Source of the DNA: JBGPGW01 sp046349515
Lineage (GTDB): Bacteria; Pseudomonadota; Alphaproteobacteria; CADEGL01
Length of the DNA: 64,000 bases
Assembly: GCA_046349515.1 (NCBI GenBank)
Contig: JAXMCE010000009.1
Span: forward strand, 1-64,000
Direction of reading: 5' to 3'
Position 1 is the first letter of the stretch, and every line of letters starts with the position of its first letter. Both the position numbers and the translations under genes were made by a program. Below the pieces are notes generated by a model. That model did not search any database. It was not told the origin of the DNA and was given only the letters and a program-made list of their open reading frames with translations. Shown one piece after another: positions 26,329-35,038 of this stretch.

Positions 26329-27117
26329 ATGCCGGCGCCCTACACGACGATCGAATGCGCGAACGAGGGTTCGCTCGCCTGGATCCGCCTGAACCGGCCG
26401 TCTGTCCACAACGCGATCAACACGACGTGCCTCCAGGAGCTCGCGGGCGCGCTCGATGCGGCCGGACGCGACGACGCCGTGCGCGCGATCGCCATCATCG
26501 GCAAGGGCGGCCGCGCCTTCACCGCCGGCGCCGACATCGCCGAGATGAAGGACAAGACCAGCGCCGAGATGATGGCCTACAACCGCCTGTGGCTCGATCT
26601 CCTGGCGGCGATCGAGGCGATCGGCAAACCGGTCATCGCGGCCGTCCACGGTTTCGCCATGGGCGGCGGCACCGAGCTGTCCTTGGCCTGCGATGTCGTG
26701 ATCGCCACGACCGACGCGCGCTTCGGTCTCGCCGAGATCAACATCGGCGTCATCCCGGGTGCCGGCGCCGCGCTGCGCTTGACGCGCTGGCTGGGCCGCC
26801 TCAAGGCCAAGGAGATCCTGATGTTCGGCCGGCTCATTCCCGGAGAGGACGCGGTCGCGCTCCATCTCGCGAACGAATGCGTCGCGCCTTCGGCTCTCGA
26901 GGAGCGCGTGCGCGCGCTCGCGGCCGAACTCGCTGCGAAGCCGCCGCTTGCCCTCGCCGCGGCCAAAGCCTCGGTCAATGCCGCCGGCGAAATGACGCAA
27001 GCCGACGGCATGGAGTACGAGCTCTATCGCTTCCTCCAATTGTTCGAGACCGAGGACCAGAAGGAAGGCATGCGCGCCTTCCTCGAGAAGCGAAAACCCC
27101 AGTTCCGCGGACGCTGA
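26329..27117 (+). CDS. Enoyl-CoA hydratase/isomerase family protein
   Basis: The 262-residue crotonase has the oxyanion-hole segments GRAFTAGADIAEM and AMGGGTELSLACD and the helix-forming PGAGAALRLTRW. Glu in the GGGTEL and AEINIG segments match the two hydratase glutamates, so it is probably an active hydratase. It follows the acyl-CoA dehydrogenase by 20 bases, which suggests successive steps on the same substrate. No thiolase or hydroxyacyl-CoA dehydrogenase is adjacent. Confidence 0.88.
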   Translation: MPAPYTTIECANEGSLAWIRLNRPSVHNAINTTCLQELAGALDAAGRDDAVRAIAIIGKGGRAFTAGADIAEMKDKTSAEMMAYNRLWLDLLAAIEAIGKPVIAAVHGFAMGGGTELSLACDVVIATTDARFGLAEINIGVIPGAGAALRLTRWLGRLKAKEILMFGRLIPGEDAVALHLANECVAPSALEERVRALAAELAAKPPLALAAAKASVNAAGEMTQADGMEYELYRFLQLFETEDQKEGMRAFLEKRKPQFRGR

Positions 27118-27244
27118 GCCGCCCTCACCGACGCCTGTCTTGAAACAGCTGCGGTATCACAATATATTGCGAGGATGAGCGGCGCCGGCCCCAGCAGTAG
27201 AGCCGCGTCGCCGCGCCCTGGATTCTTGAACGCATGAGGTTGAG

Positions 27245-27727
27245 ATGAGCGTTGCCAAAGTCGCCACCGTCGTCGTCGCCTTGGGTGTCCTCAGTGCTTG
27301 CGCCGATCAAAGCGGCAACGATCCCTTCGGCACCAAGACCATCGTCGGCGCGGCCACGGGTGCCGCCGGCGGCGGCCTCGTCGCGGCGGCGGCCATCGGC
27401 GGCGCGCCCGCGATCCTCGGCGGCGTGCTCCTGGGCGGGCTCCTCGGCGGCGCCATCGGCCACTTCCTCGACGACCAGGACAAGCGGATTGCCGACGACA
27501 CGACCAAGAAGAGCCTCGACAAGTCGAAGCCCGGCCAGACCTCGTCCTGGCACAATCCGGACAACGGCCATGTGGGCACCGTGACGCCGTCCAAGACCTA
27601 CCAGACGGCCTCGGGCGAGGTCTGCCGCGACTACGAGCAGACCATCGTCGTCGATGGCAAGACCCAGAAGGCGCGCGGCACCGCCTGCAAGGACACGAGC
27701 GGCAACTGGCGCACGGTCAGCCAGTAA
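27245..27727 (+). CDS. Glycine-zipper lipoprotein (17-kDa surface-antigen-like)
   Basis: The 160-residue protein has a lipobox (LSAC), a glycine-zipper membrane segment (about 35-72: GAATGAAGGGLVAAAAIGG, then LLGGLLGGAIGHFL), and a C-terminal part with NPDNGHVGTVTPSKTYQTA and two cysteines. This is the layout of Rickettsia 17-kDa antigen-type outer-membrane lipoproteins. Its role is structural or unknown. It is followed by two hairpins that may end transcription. Confidence 0.85.
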   Translation: MSVAKVATVVVALGVLSACADQSGNDPFGTKTIVGAATGAAGGGLVAAAAIGGAPAILGGVLLGGLLGGAIGHFLDDQDKRIADDTTKKSLDKSKPGQTSSWHNPDNGHVGTVTPSKTYQTASGEVCRDYEQTIVVDGKTQKARGTACKDTSGNWRTVSQ

Positions 27728-27729
27728 CC

Positions 27730-27775
27730 CATCGTCTCGCGCGACGATGAACGGCGGGCGATAGCGTTCGCCCGC
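27730..27775. terminator. Two adjacent hairpins between convergent genes
   Basis: CATCGTC-TCGCGC-GACGATG (27730-27749) and GCGGGCGA-TAGCGT-TCGCCCGC (27754-27775) form stems of 7 and 8 bp in the 69-bp gap between the lipoprotein and SDR stops. Neither has a T-run, so they would be weak or Rho-assisted terminators serving both strands. Confidence 0.5.
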
Positions 27776-27796
27776 GCGTTCGTTCGCGCTCTCACC

Positions 27797-28543
27797 TCAA
27801 ACGTGCTGGCCGCCGTTGATGTGGATCTCGGCGCCATTGATGTAGGACGACTGCGGCGAGCAGAGGAAGTAGATCGTCTCCGCCACTTCGGCGGGCGCGC
27901 CGAGCCGGCGCATGGGAATCTGGTTCTCGACGATGGCCTCCGTTCCGGGCGAGAGAATCGAGGTATCGATCTCGCCCGGCGCGATCGCGTTGACGCGGAT
28001 GCCGTGGGGCGCGAACTGGAACGCCATCTCGCGCGTGAGCTCGGCCAGCGCCGCCTTGGACGCACCGTAGGCCGCCCCCGCATGCGGGTGGACGCGCGCG
28101 CCCGCGATCGAAGTCACGTTGACGATCACGCCCTTCGCGCGCGCGAGTTCCCGGAACAGCGCCTTCGAGATGAGCGCGGTCGAGAAGAGATTCACGTGGA
28201 ACACGCTGAGCCAGGTGTCATAGCTCGTCTCGAGCACGCCGAGACGCGCGCCGTCCGCGCCCTTGGGCGAAATGCCTGCGTTGTTGACGAGCGCGTCAAG
28301 GCGCCCCTCCGGCAGGCGCTTCTGCGCCTCGGCGACGAGGTGCTCGATGCCGCCCATGGTGCCGAGATCGGCCTGGATATGGTTCCCGCGCCCGCCCACC
28401 CACGGGCAATCGGGCGAGAAGGCCTGGCGCGACACCGTGAGGATCCGCCAACCCTGCTTCTGGAACAGCTTGACCGTGGCGTGGCCGATTCCGCGGCTCG
28501 CCCCCGTCAGCAACATGACTTTCTCGCTCTGCCCATCAGCCAT
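27797..28543 (-). CDS. SDR-family oxidoreductase, possibly iron-regulated
   Basis: The 248-residue short-chain dehydrogenase has TGASRGIG, NNAG, Ser in NVTSIAG and YGASK. The N-terminal half contains an unusual insertion (AFSPDCPWVGGRGNHIQADLGT). It ends with INGAEIHINGGQHV. The ATG follows GGAGG. A 17-bp palindrome like a Fur operator lies 48 bases upstream, and the leader can form a 7-bp stem, so expression may follow iron supply. Substrate unknown. Confidence 0.87.
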   Translation of the reverse strand: MADGQSEKVMLLTGASRGIGHATVKLFQKQGWRILTVSRQAFSPDCPWVGGRGNHIQADLGTMGGIEHLVAEAQKRLPEGRLDALVNNAGISPKGADGARLGVLETSYDTWLSVFHVNLFSTALISKALFRELARAKGVIVNVTSIAGARVHPHAGAAYGASKAALAELTREMAFQFAPHGIRVNAIAPGEIDTSILSPGTEAIVENQIPMRRLGAPAEVAETIYFLCSPQSSYINGAEIHINGGQHV

Positions 28544-28590
28544 GCCGGCCTCCGTCCTGGCATCCCTTTTCGGGATGCGTCTGCTCTCAG

Positions 28591-28607
28591 TTGCGAATCA
28601 TTCTCAA
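28591..28607. promoter_or_regulatory. Fur-like palindrome upstream of the SDR gene
   Basis: TTGCGAATCATTCTCAA is a 17-bp imperfect palindrome (8-1-8, one mismatch) of the GAAT/ATTC type bound by Fur-family regulators in proteobacteria. It sits 48 bp upstream of the leftward SDR start, where a promoter is expected. Between it and the start is a 7-bp hairpin, GCATCCC-TTTTC-GGGATGC, at 28560-28578. Binding is inferred from sequence alone. Confidence 0.5.
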
Positions 28608-28853
28608 CTACTGCGGCCGCTCCTGCAAGCGGGGAAAGTGTAGGGTCATTCGGCGCCGCGCGGAATCGCCGAAGCGGCAGTCCGTCCCCACCCCGCAGCC
28701 TTTCTCCACGCGATGACCGAGCGCCCGCACGGAATCGGAAGGCGCATGCGCCATAACGGACGGGCCGAGCCTTATCACTTTTGATGGTGTCGACAAAACC
28801 GGCGTGCCGTGGAAGAACCACGCCCCTTGAGTGGTCGAACCCCGGAGGCTTAT

Positions 28854-29291
28854 GTGAAGACGTCGATCAAAGGCTGCGCGCTGTCCCTTCTTGTCCTCGC
28901 AGCCGCCGCCTATGGCCCGAGCGCCGCGCAATCACCGTCCGATGCGAACAGTCTCCTCGGGAGCTGGAGCTCGCCCGGCGTCGGCAATTGCCCCACGGCG
29001 AAGAACCCGGGCCGCCCGCGCATGAGCCCGACCAGTTTCACCTTCACCTCCGTCGCGGCGGACGGCTCCTTCGACGGGACGTTCTCCGTCGGGTGCAACG
29101 GCCCGTCGGGCAGCCTCGACCGCGACCGCAAGGTGGCCAAAGTCGAAGGCGGCGCCGTGGTGGTGAAGCTCACCTACGGACCGAATGCGACGTACGTCTA
29201 TACCTTCACCCCCGGCGGCGGCTCCGCCCCCGGCGAGATGGTGACGCCGTCGGGCGACCGAGTCGCGACCGTGTTCGAGTTCAAGAAATAG
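28854..29291 (+). CDS. Small exported protein of unknown function, GTG start
   Basis: The 145-residue protein has a signal peptide (to about GPSAAQS) and a mature domain with two cysteines and a repeated beta pattern (FTFTSVAADGSFDGTFSVGC, VVVKLTYGPNATYVYTF). It reads like a lipocalin-type or calycin-like barrel, but no family is recognised. The GTG start lies behind GGAGG; the overlapping ATG one base earlier is out of frame. It is monocistronic. Confidence 0.68.
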   Translation: MKTSIKGCALSLLVLAAAAYGPSAAQSPSDANSLLGSWSSPGVGNCPTAKNPGRPRMSPTSFTFTSVAADGSFDGTFSVGCNGPSGSLDRDRKVAKVEGGAVVVKLTYGPNATYVYTFTPGGGSAPGEMVTPSGDRVATVFEFKK

Positions 29292-29323
29292 GCGGAATCG
29301 GGGTTAACGGCCGGACCGGCTGG

Positions 29324-29383
29324 CCCGGACACGGCCCCCTGTCCGGGGGGCGCCGGCCTGGAGGGTGCGGCCTTTTTGCCGCG
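29324..29383 (+). terminator. GC-rich hairpins after the exported-protein gene
   Basis: CCCGGACA-CGGCCCCC-TGTCCGGG (29324-29347) makes an 8-bp stem, followed near 29367-29383 by GCGGC-CTTTTT-GCCGC. They lie 33 to 92 bases after the stop at 29291. There is no T-run directly after the first stem, so termination is only plausible. Confidence 0.4.
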
Positions 29384-29520
29384 CTCGCCGTGGATTTTCG
29401 GCCACGCCCTCCTTTGGCCCGCTAATTGCTCTTTCCCCACCCAGGCGCCCGCCGCCGAGCCGATTCCGAGAGAAACCGGCCATGGCGAGAGGGGGCCCTT
29501 GAGAAGAGTGGGGAATCGCC

Positions 29521-29811
29521 ATGTTCGAAAGAAAATCACGGGCCATGATCGAATTGGCCCAGCTACAGGACCTCCTGGTCGACCGCCTCATGCCTGAGAC
29601 GGCGCCGGACACGCCCAGTGGACATCCGGTCGTCTTCTCTTGCGAGGAAGGCTTCGGCTTCGGCTACCTGACCGGCCAGCACAAATTGGCCGATGATGGG
29701 ACCGTCCTCCTTGAGATCCGTCTCAATGGCGGATGCAAATTCGTGTGCGAGTCGCACCTGACCATGGTGCAGAACGCGGCATCCGTGGTGCGTGCCATCG
29801 GACAATGCTAA
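29521..29811 (+). CDS. Small hypothetical protein, 96 residues
   Basis: I do not recognise the family. The soluble protein has three cysteines (Cys40, and two in GGCKFVCESH), no export signal, and a compact mix of helix (residues 8-24) and beta strands around FGFGYLTGQHKL. Codon use matches the genome and a GAGAAGAGTGGGG stretch precedes the ATG. No operon partner is evident. Confidence 0.6.
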   Translation: MFERKSRAMIELAQLQDLLVDRLMPETAPDTPSGHPVVFSCEEGFGFGYLTGQHKLADDGTVLLEIRLNGGCKFVCESHLTMVQNAASVVRAIGQC

Positions 29812-29966
29812 GCGTTAAGAGCGTCTGATCTCCCCACACCGTTAATTCCTGCCCAAATTTCGTGCAGATGCCACGGTGCCTTCGATGAAGGCACCGTCGC
29901 GGCATTCTGTTACCGCGAAAGTGGGCGTGGTCTTTCGTGCCCGCAGGCCGATGGTGACCGGTGACG

Positions 29967-30824
29967 TCACCACGCGATGCCGGCCAAGCGCGCTGTCTCG
30001 TCCCAGAGCCGCCGCGCGGCGGCATCGTCCCGTGCCTCCCGCGACGGCGTCTTCGGCCGCGACCTGACGAAGTAACCGCCGGTCGCGCCGCTGATCGCGG
30101 GCGAGGCGGCCAGATGGACGATCGTCTCGGCGCCGGCCTCGGGCGAGATCGCGAAGAGCTTCGCCGCGCGGATGAGAAACGCCATCGCGCCGCCGCTCGA
30201 GTCCCCGAAACGCGTGCGGACGAATCCCGGATGGAGGCAGTTGGCGCTCACGCCCGTTCCTGCCAGGCGCCGCGCGAGCTCGCGCGTGAAGAGGATGTTC
30301 GCGAGCTTCGAGCGGCGATAGGCCGCAATCCCGCTGTAGCCGCGCGTCGACTGAAGATCCTGGAAATCGAGCGCGGCCCCGACATGCGCGTCCGACGCCG
30401 TGTTGACGACGCGCGCCTCGCCCGCGCGGCCGGCGGTCTCGACGAGCCGTCCGCGGAGCGCGTGCGTCAGGACGACATAGGCAAGATGGTTGAGGGCGAA
30501 GGTGAGCTCGAAGCCGTCCGCGCTCACGCGCCGCCGGTTGAAGAGCGCGCCCGCGTTGTTGATCAGCACGTCGATCCGGCTCTCGCTGTCCGCGATCGCT
30601 TCGCCGACGCGCCGCATTTCGGCAAGGCGCGAGAGGTCGGCATGGTGGATGCGGTGGTCGAGCCCGGGCGCCAGCGCCTCGAGCCGCGCGAGCGCCGCTT
30701 CCCCGCGCGCCGGGTCGCGCGCCACCTGCACGATCCGCGCGCCTGAGGCCGCGAGCCGCTCGGCCGCGACCTGGCCGATGCCCGAGGTGGCCCCCGTGAT
30801 GACGACCGTCTTGCCGCGCGTCGT
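29967..30824 (-). CDS. SDR-family oxidoreductase without a normal start codon (TAG at codon 10 of the ATG frame)
   Basis: The SDR frame holds TGATSGIG, NNAG, Ser in NTASDA and YRRSK, and resembles retinol-dehydrogenase-type SDRs. The natural ATG at 30872, five bases past the amidohydrolase stop and behind GGGTGAGGG, is in frame but is followed at codon 10 by TAG (30845-30843). Between that stop and the nucleotide-binding motif there is no ATG, GTG or TTG. An AGGAG lies a few bases before two ACG codons (30824 and 30821), which could be rare starts giving a typical N-terminus (TRGKTVVITGATSGIG). The downstream GTG at 30731 would delete the glycine motif. The gene is either a recent pseudogene or uses a rare start; I annotate from 30824. 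Confidence 0.65.
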   Translation of the reverse strand, partial: TTRGKTVVITGATSGIGQVAAERLAASGARIVQVARDPARGEAALARLEALAPGLDHRIHHADLSRLAEMRRVGEAIADSESRIDVLINNAGALFNRRRVSADGFELTFALNHLAYVVLTHALRGRLVETAGRAGEARVVNTASDAHVGAALDFQDLQSTRGYSGIAAYRRSKLANILFTRELARRLAGTGVSANCLHPGFVRTRFGDSSGGAMAFLIRAAKLFAISPEAGAETIVHLAASPAISGATGGYFVRSRPKTPSREARDDAAARRLWDETARLAGIAW

Positions 30825-30876
30825 CGCTCTCCTGACGTCGGACTAGGGCCGCTGCAGCAGCCGAGGCGTCATACCC

Positions 30877-32004
30877 TCACCCCGGAAATCCATAGAGCCG
30901 TGCCGCGTTGCCGCCGACGATCTTGGCCTTCGCCTCCGGGGCCACGCCCTTGAAGATGCGCTCGATCACCTTCCGCGAGTGGGGAAACGTCCCCTCGTCA
31001 TGCGGGTAGTCGTTACCCCACATGAGGCAGTCGGTCCCCGTCACCGCCAGGTTCTGGAGGCCCACCGCATCGTCATCGAACGTCGCCGCCCCCTGACGCT
31101 TGAAATATTCGCTCGGGCGCAATTTGAGCTTCGGCTGAATCCACATGTGCCGCTTCTCGTACATCTGGTCGAGGGTCTGGAGCGCCCAGGCGAGCCACCC
31201 GATGCCGCACTCGACGAGCACGAAGCGAAGCTTCGGATGACGTTCGAGCACGCCTGAGGCGACGAGCATGCAGAGCGGGCGCATGGCCGAGGCCTTGTCG
31301 ATCACCTCGAAGGCCAGGTCCTGACCCGGCGATTGCCGCGTGGGTTCGTCCGTCGCGGCATTCGCCCCCGGACCTTCGGTGAAGATGTGGAGCGCCAAGG
31401 GAACGCCGAGGTCCTCCATGGCCGACCAGAGCGGATCGTACTGCGGCATGTTGTAGGGAAGCCTCGGCACGTCGATCGGAATCGAGATCGAGCGGAAGCC
31501 GAGCTTGGCGACGCGCGTCGCCTCGGCGATCGCGTCCGCGATCTCGACGGTCGGCACCACGGCGGAAACCGCGAAGCGGTCGCGGTGGGCGCCGAAGATC
31601 TCGTGGTACCAATCGTTGTAGACGCGCGCGAGCGCCGACTGGAATCCGGCATCGGGCGAGGTGAAGACGTTGAACGTGCCGTGCGGATAGATGACCTCGC
31701 CGCTGATGCCGTCCTCGTCCTGGTCCTTGAGGCGCTGGGCGATGTCGGCACCGCCTGCGCGGTGGAACACGCGCCCCACCTCCTCGCCGTCGTCTTCGCG
31801 CCAGTAGCGGCGCTTGTCGTCTTCCGTCAGCGGATTTGGCGCTTCCAAGGGCCGCGGCGGCTGGCCTTCCGCCACGTGATAGCGCTTGCCGTCGCGGATC
31901 TCGACGTGCGGCGCGCGGTGCCGGTAGTTCTTTGGCAGCCGCTCGTAGATCTCCGGCGGCTCGTTCAGGTGCGAATCGGCGGAATAGACTTTGAGGTCGG
32001 CCAT
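30877..32004 (-). CDS. Amidohydrolase-family metal-dependent hydrolase
   Basis: The 375-residue protein belongs to the amidohydrolase 2 group (TIM barrel, related to decarboxylases such as ACMSD). It opens with the metal-site strand YSADSHLNEP, has HIFTEGPG in the barrel and closes with GNDYPHDEGTFPHS, whose Asp is a likely metal ligand. It is probably a hydrolase or decarboxylase of an unknown carboxylic acid. The SDR frame follows within five bases, so they form an operon. Confidence 0.88.
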   Translation of the reverse strand: MADLKVYSADSHLNEPPEIYERLPKNYRHRAPHVEIRDGKRYHVAEGQPPRPLEAPNPLTEDDKRRYWREDDGEEVGRVFHRAGGADIAQRLKDQDEDGISGEVIYPHGTFNVFTSPDAGFQSALARVYNDWYHEIFGAHRDRFAVSAVVPTVEIADAIAEATRVAKLGFRSISIPIDVPRLPYNMPQYDPLWSAMEDLGVPLALHIFTEGPGANAATDEPTRQSPGQDLAFEVIDKASAMRPLCMLVASGVLERHPKLRFVLVECGIGWLAWALQTLDQMYEKRHMWIQPKLKLRPSEYFKRQGAATFDDDAVGLQNLAVTGTDCLMWGNDYPHDEGTFPHSRKVIERIFKGVAPEAKAKIVGGNAARLYGFPG

Positions 32005-32081
32005 CGCTCACTCCTCCCCTGCCCTCGAAGGACCCGCGGCGACATGGACGGAGTCAGGCGCCGGTCCCGGTCCATCGTCTC

Positions 32082-32118
32082 AAAAAGGGAAGCGGAGAGG
32101 CCGTGACCTCTCCGCTTC
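32082..32118 (-). terminator. Strong Rho-independent terminator
   Basis: GAAGCGGAGAGG and CCTCTCCGCTTC form a perfect 12-bp stem around a six-base loop (32089-32118). On the minus strand the stem is followed by CCCTTTTTG. It lies 23 bases after the stop of the binding-protein gene and ends its transcript. Confidence 0.9.
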
Positions 32119-32140
32119 TGTGGGTCGTCGATCAGTCGTT

Positions 32141-33403
32141 TTACTTTGCCGGATAGATCCGCTTCGGGTTCTTGCCGACGTCGAAGGTCTCGGGATCGGC
32201 GCTGACGAATTCATACAAGGTCGTCACGAACTTCGCGCAGTCGCCATTCTTGTCGCAGCTGATCGTTCCCGTGATGCCCTGCAGGTCCTTCGTGGCCATG
32301 ATCGCCGCCTGGAGCTTCGAGATCGGGATGTAAGTCGTCCCGTCCTTCTCCTGGACCGCGACCTTCTTGATCGCGTTGACGGCCATCTGGAACGTGTCGT
32401 AGCCGTAACCGGCGAACGGCGTGGTCGGATCCTCGCCGAACTTCTTCTTGTACTTCTCCAGAAGCGCGGCATACACCTTGCCCTGCGATTCCTTATCGAG
32501 CGGCGGGGAGATGATCTGGAACCCGACCGCAGCCTTGCCCGCCGCGACCAGGAAATTCTTGTCGATCACATTGTCGGTTCCCATCAACAGGACCTTTTCG
32601 TAGCCGGGAATCTCCTTGGCCTGCTGGATGATATGGGCCGTCGCCGCGATGTAGGTCGGGAAGAACACCAGCTCCGGCTTCGTCGTGATGAGGCGCGTGA
32701 GCATCGGCCGCATGTCGCTGTCTTGCGCGTTGATCGCCTCCATGGAGACGATTTTCCCGCCGAGGCGCTGGAATTCCGCGGCGAAGGCCTTCGAGAGCCC
32801 TTCGGTGTAGGCCGTTCCGTCATGGATGGCCGCGGCGTTCCTTATCTTTTTCGTCTCGTAGGCCCACTTGGCCATCTCCATGCCCTGGAACTGGGCATTG
32901 TGATAGGTGCGGGAGAAGCCCTCGAATCCCGGCCCGCGCTTCTGCGGATCCGTCAGGTACGGCGAAGCGGCGCCGAACGAAATATCAGGGATGCCGGCGC
33001 GCCAGAGAATCGGAGCCGCCGGGATCGTGCCGGGCGAACAGCTGCTGCCCAGAGCGATGATCATCTGCTGATTCGCTGCGAGCTTCGTCGCGGCGGTCTG
33101 CCCGCCTTCGGCGTTGCAGCCCTCATCCTCGGCGATGAGCCGGATGGGGTGCCCGAGCAATTTGTCGCCCATGTCGGCCGCGGCGACTTGAATGCCGCGA
33201 TAGGGATCGAGTCCCTGGCCCACGTCTGCGCCGGACAAGACCGTATAGATGCCGAAGACCATCGGCTGGCCCTTGTCGATCTTGACCACGCGGACCGGAT
33301 CTTCGACCGGCCCAACCTTGACCGCCCAGGCGGCGGGCGCCGCCAAGGCGATGACAGCGGAAGCCGCTGCACCCAGAACATACCCTCTCAGACTTGATGA
33401 CAT
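32141..33403 (-). CDS. Branched-chain amino-acid-type ABC transporter binding protein
   Basis: The 420-residue periplasmic binding protein has a signal peptide (to about PAAWA) and the LivJ/LivK-type fold (FGIYTVLSGADVGQGLDP, ALGSSCSPGTIPAAPIL, YGYDTFQMAVNAIKK). Such proteins bind amino acids, amides or aromatic acids. No permease or ATPase genes are beside it, so it depends on a transporter encoded elsewhere. A strong terminator follows, indicating a single-gene transcript. Confidence 0.9.
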   Translation of the reverse strand: MSSSLRGYVLGAAASAVIALAAPAAWAVKVGPVEDPVRVVKIDKGQPMVFGIYTVLSGADVGQGLDPYRGIQVAAADMGDKLLGHPIRLIAEDEGCNAEGGQTAATKLAANQQMIIALGSSCSPGTIPAAPILWRAGIPDISFGAASPYLTDPQKRGPGFEGFSRTYHNAQFQGMEMAKWAYETKKIRNAAAIHDGTAYTEGLSKAFAAEFQRLGGKIVSMEAINAQDSDMRPMLTRLITTKPELVFFPTYIAATAHIIQQAKEIPGYEKVLLMGTDNVIDKNFLVAAGKAAVGFQIISPPLDKESQGKVYAALLEKYKKKFGEDPTTPFAGYGYDTFQMAVNAIKKVAVQEKDGTTYIPISKLQAAIMATKDLQGITGTISCDKNGDCAKFVTTLYEFVSADPETFDVGKNPKRIYPAK

Positions 33404-33641
33404 TATTATCGTCCTCCCGTTCGTAGGGTGTTACGCGACTTCATCATAGGTGTAGTCGCGCGGCGTAAACAATGCCGCGCGGAGAAACCTCTTCCGGTCG
33501 GAGCCGCCCCTGCGTAACGTGCGGTCTTCGAGACCCGCGGGTCCGAGCGACCCGCCCCGCCCTCCCCCTCTCGATCGACCCGCCGTGGCGATCGACCAAC
33601 GGTAGCAATCCACCAACGATTTGACTCGAAAGGAGACTCGT

Positions 33642-34112
33642 ATGCGATTGAAATTCCTCGGCGTTGCCCTTGGACTGCTCTTGGCGCTCGCCGCCTGCGG
33701 GCGCGGCGAGAAGGCCGATCCGGCGGCCGAGGAGCAGAAGATCCGCGCGGCCTCGACCCAATGGGCCTCCGTCGTCGGAACGAAGGATGCCAAGGCGGTC
33801 GTGGACTTCTATGCGCCGGACGGCGTGATGATGCCGGCGGGGGCGGCCAGCATCGAGGGCCGCGACGCGCTCACCGCCGCCTGGCAGGACCTCATGGCGC
33901 AGCCGGGCTTCGCGCTCAGCTTCGAGACGACCAAGGTCGGCGTCGCCAAGTCGGGCGACCTGGCCTACGAGACCGGCACCTACGAGCTGGCCTTCGACGG
34001 GACGGATGGTCCGGTCAAGGACAAGGGCAAATACACCGTCGTGTGGAAGAAAGTGGACGGCAACTGGAAGGCCGCCGTCGACATCTTCAACAGCGACGGC
34101 CATGTGAAATAG
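33642..34112 (+). CDS. SnoaL/DUF4440-like lipoprotein
   Basis: The 156-residue protein has a lipoprotein signal (lipobox LAAC) and an NTF2-like domain: EEQKIRAASTQWA, AVVDFYAPDGVMMPAG, ALTAAWQDLM and KYTVVWKKVDGNWKAAVD. Bacterial members of this kind are cone-shaped ligand-binding or isomerase-like proteins, often with unknown substrate. The ATG follows an AAGGAG site. The gene stands alone, divergent from the binding-protein gene. Confidence 0.87.
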   Translation: MRLKFLGVALGLLLALAACGRGEKADPAAEEQKIRAASTQWASVVGTKDAKAVVDFYAPDGVMMPAGAASIEGRDALTAAWQDLMAQPGFALSFETTKVGVAKSGDLAYETGTYELAFDGTDGPVKDKGKYTVVWKKVDGNWKAAVDIFNSDGHVK

Positions 34113-34178
34113 CGGGGCCAACCACGCGGCTGATGCCGGCAACGGGCGCCGGCGTCAGCCCCAGCCCTACGCGCGGCG

Positions 34179-34709
34179 CTACTTGTTGACGAGCGCCGCC
34201 GCGGCGGCGCACGCGACCTCGTCCTGCGAGCCCGTTCCGCCCGAGCAGCCGATGGCGCCGATGACCTTGCCATCCTCGATGAGCGGGATGCCGCCCCGCG
34301 CCGCGACGATCTCGTGGATGCTCAAGAGATACTTGAAGTCGGATTTCTGCACCGCGTCCTCGAAGACCTTGGTCGGGCGGCGGAACTTGGCGGCGCTCTC
34401 GGCCTTCTTCTCCGCGACCGCGATCGAAGCGAGCTGCGTGCCGTCCATGCGGAGGAACGCGACGAGATTGGCGCCCGAATCGACGACCGCGATCGCGAGC
34501 GGCCAGCCTTTCTTCGCGGCCTCCGCCGCGGCCGCCTGAATCAACGACTGGGCGCGCTCGGCCGTGATCGGCGGCCCGTAGGGCACGGCGAAGGGCGCCT
34601 TGTCCGGCACCGCATCGAGATTCGGCGGCGCCGGCTGCTGGGCCGCAGCCTCTCCTGCGGCCAGCATCGCAGCCGCCGCGAACAACCCCGTCACGATCGA
34701 TGTCCGCAT
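34179..34709 (-). CDS. Exported GlcG/HbpS-family protein
   Basis: The 176-residue protein has a signal peptide (to GEAAAQ) and the DUF336 domain: LAIAVVDSGANLVAFLRMDG, ARGGIPLIEDGKVIGAIGCSGG, and a helix-rich start with AQSLIQAAAAEAAKKG. HbpS-like members bind haem or act as sensors; GlcG members accompany glycolate genes. No glycolate genes are near, so a general small-molecule or haem-binding role is more likely. The start has GGAGGAGG. Confidence 0.87.
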   Translation of the reverse strand: MRTSIVTGLFAAAAMLAAGEAAAQQPAPPNLDAVPDKAPFAVPYGPPITAERAQSLIQAAAAEAAKKGWPLAIAVVDSGANLVAFLRMDGTQLASIAVAEKKAESAAKFRRPTKVFEDAVQKSDFKYLLSIHEIVAARGGIPLIEDGKVIGAIGCSGGTGSQDEVACAAAAALVNK

Positions 34710-34908
34710 GGTCCCCCTCCTCCCGCGAGGCCGCCCCTCGGGCGGCGGTGAATGCGCCCATCCTATGCCATGTCGATCGGGGACCGGAGCGTCGATTTCG
34801 CCGCGCGGCGGCGCGCCCAGTGGGAGCATGTTCGACGACGTCTCGCCTTGATCGGCATGCGTGAGGTGCACGCCGAGCCGGCGCGCGTACAAGCCACTTG
34901 ACCTGCTC

Positions 34909-35010
34909 GTCGCGCGAGGGCGCGATCTGCGTTCGCGCATCGATGGCCGGCCTCGCCCAACTTGGTTGTCTTTGGTAGGGGCGCATGGGCCGTGTATGAC
35001 GGGCCGTCAT
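34909..35010 (+). repeat. Left copy of an imperfect direct repeat
   Basis: This 102-bp segment recurs in the same orientation at 41086-41190, roughly 80-85% identical by eye. The best part is a 35-bp block (GCGCGATCTGCGTTCGC, one variable base, then CATCGATGGCCGGCC), and the right end is TGTATGAC-GGGCCGTCAT. Here that end contains ATGACGG-G-CCGTCAT, a near-perfect palindrome. The copy lies 28 bp upstream of tRNA-Ala. Confidence 0.8.
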
Positions 35011-35038
35011 ATGCGCATGGTCCACCCGCCCGTGGCGC

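Noticed and set aside
30843..30845. TAG read through as pyrrolysine or by recoding
   Set aside because: No recoding element or pyrrolysine genes are visible, and the position is outside the SDR domain; a mutation or rare start is simpler.
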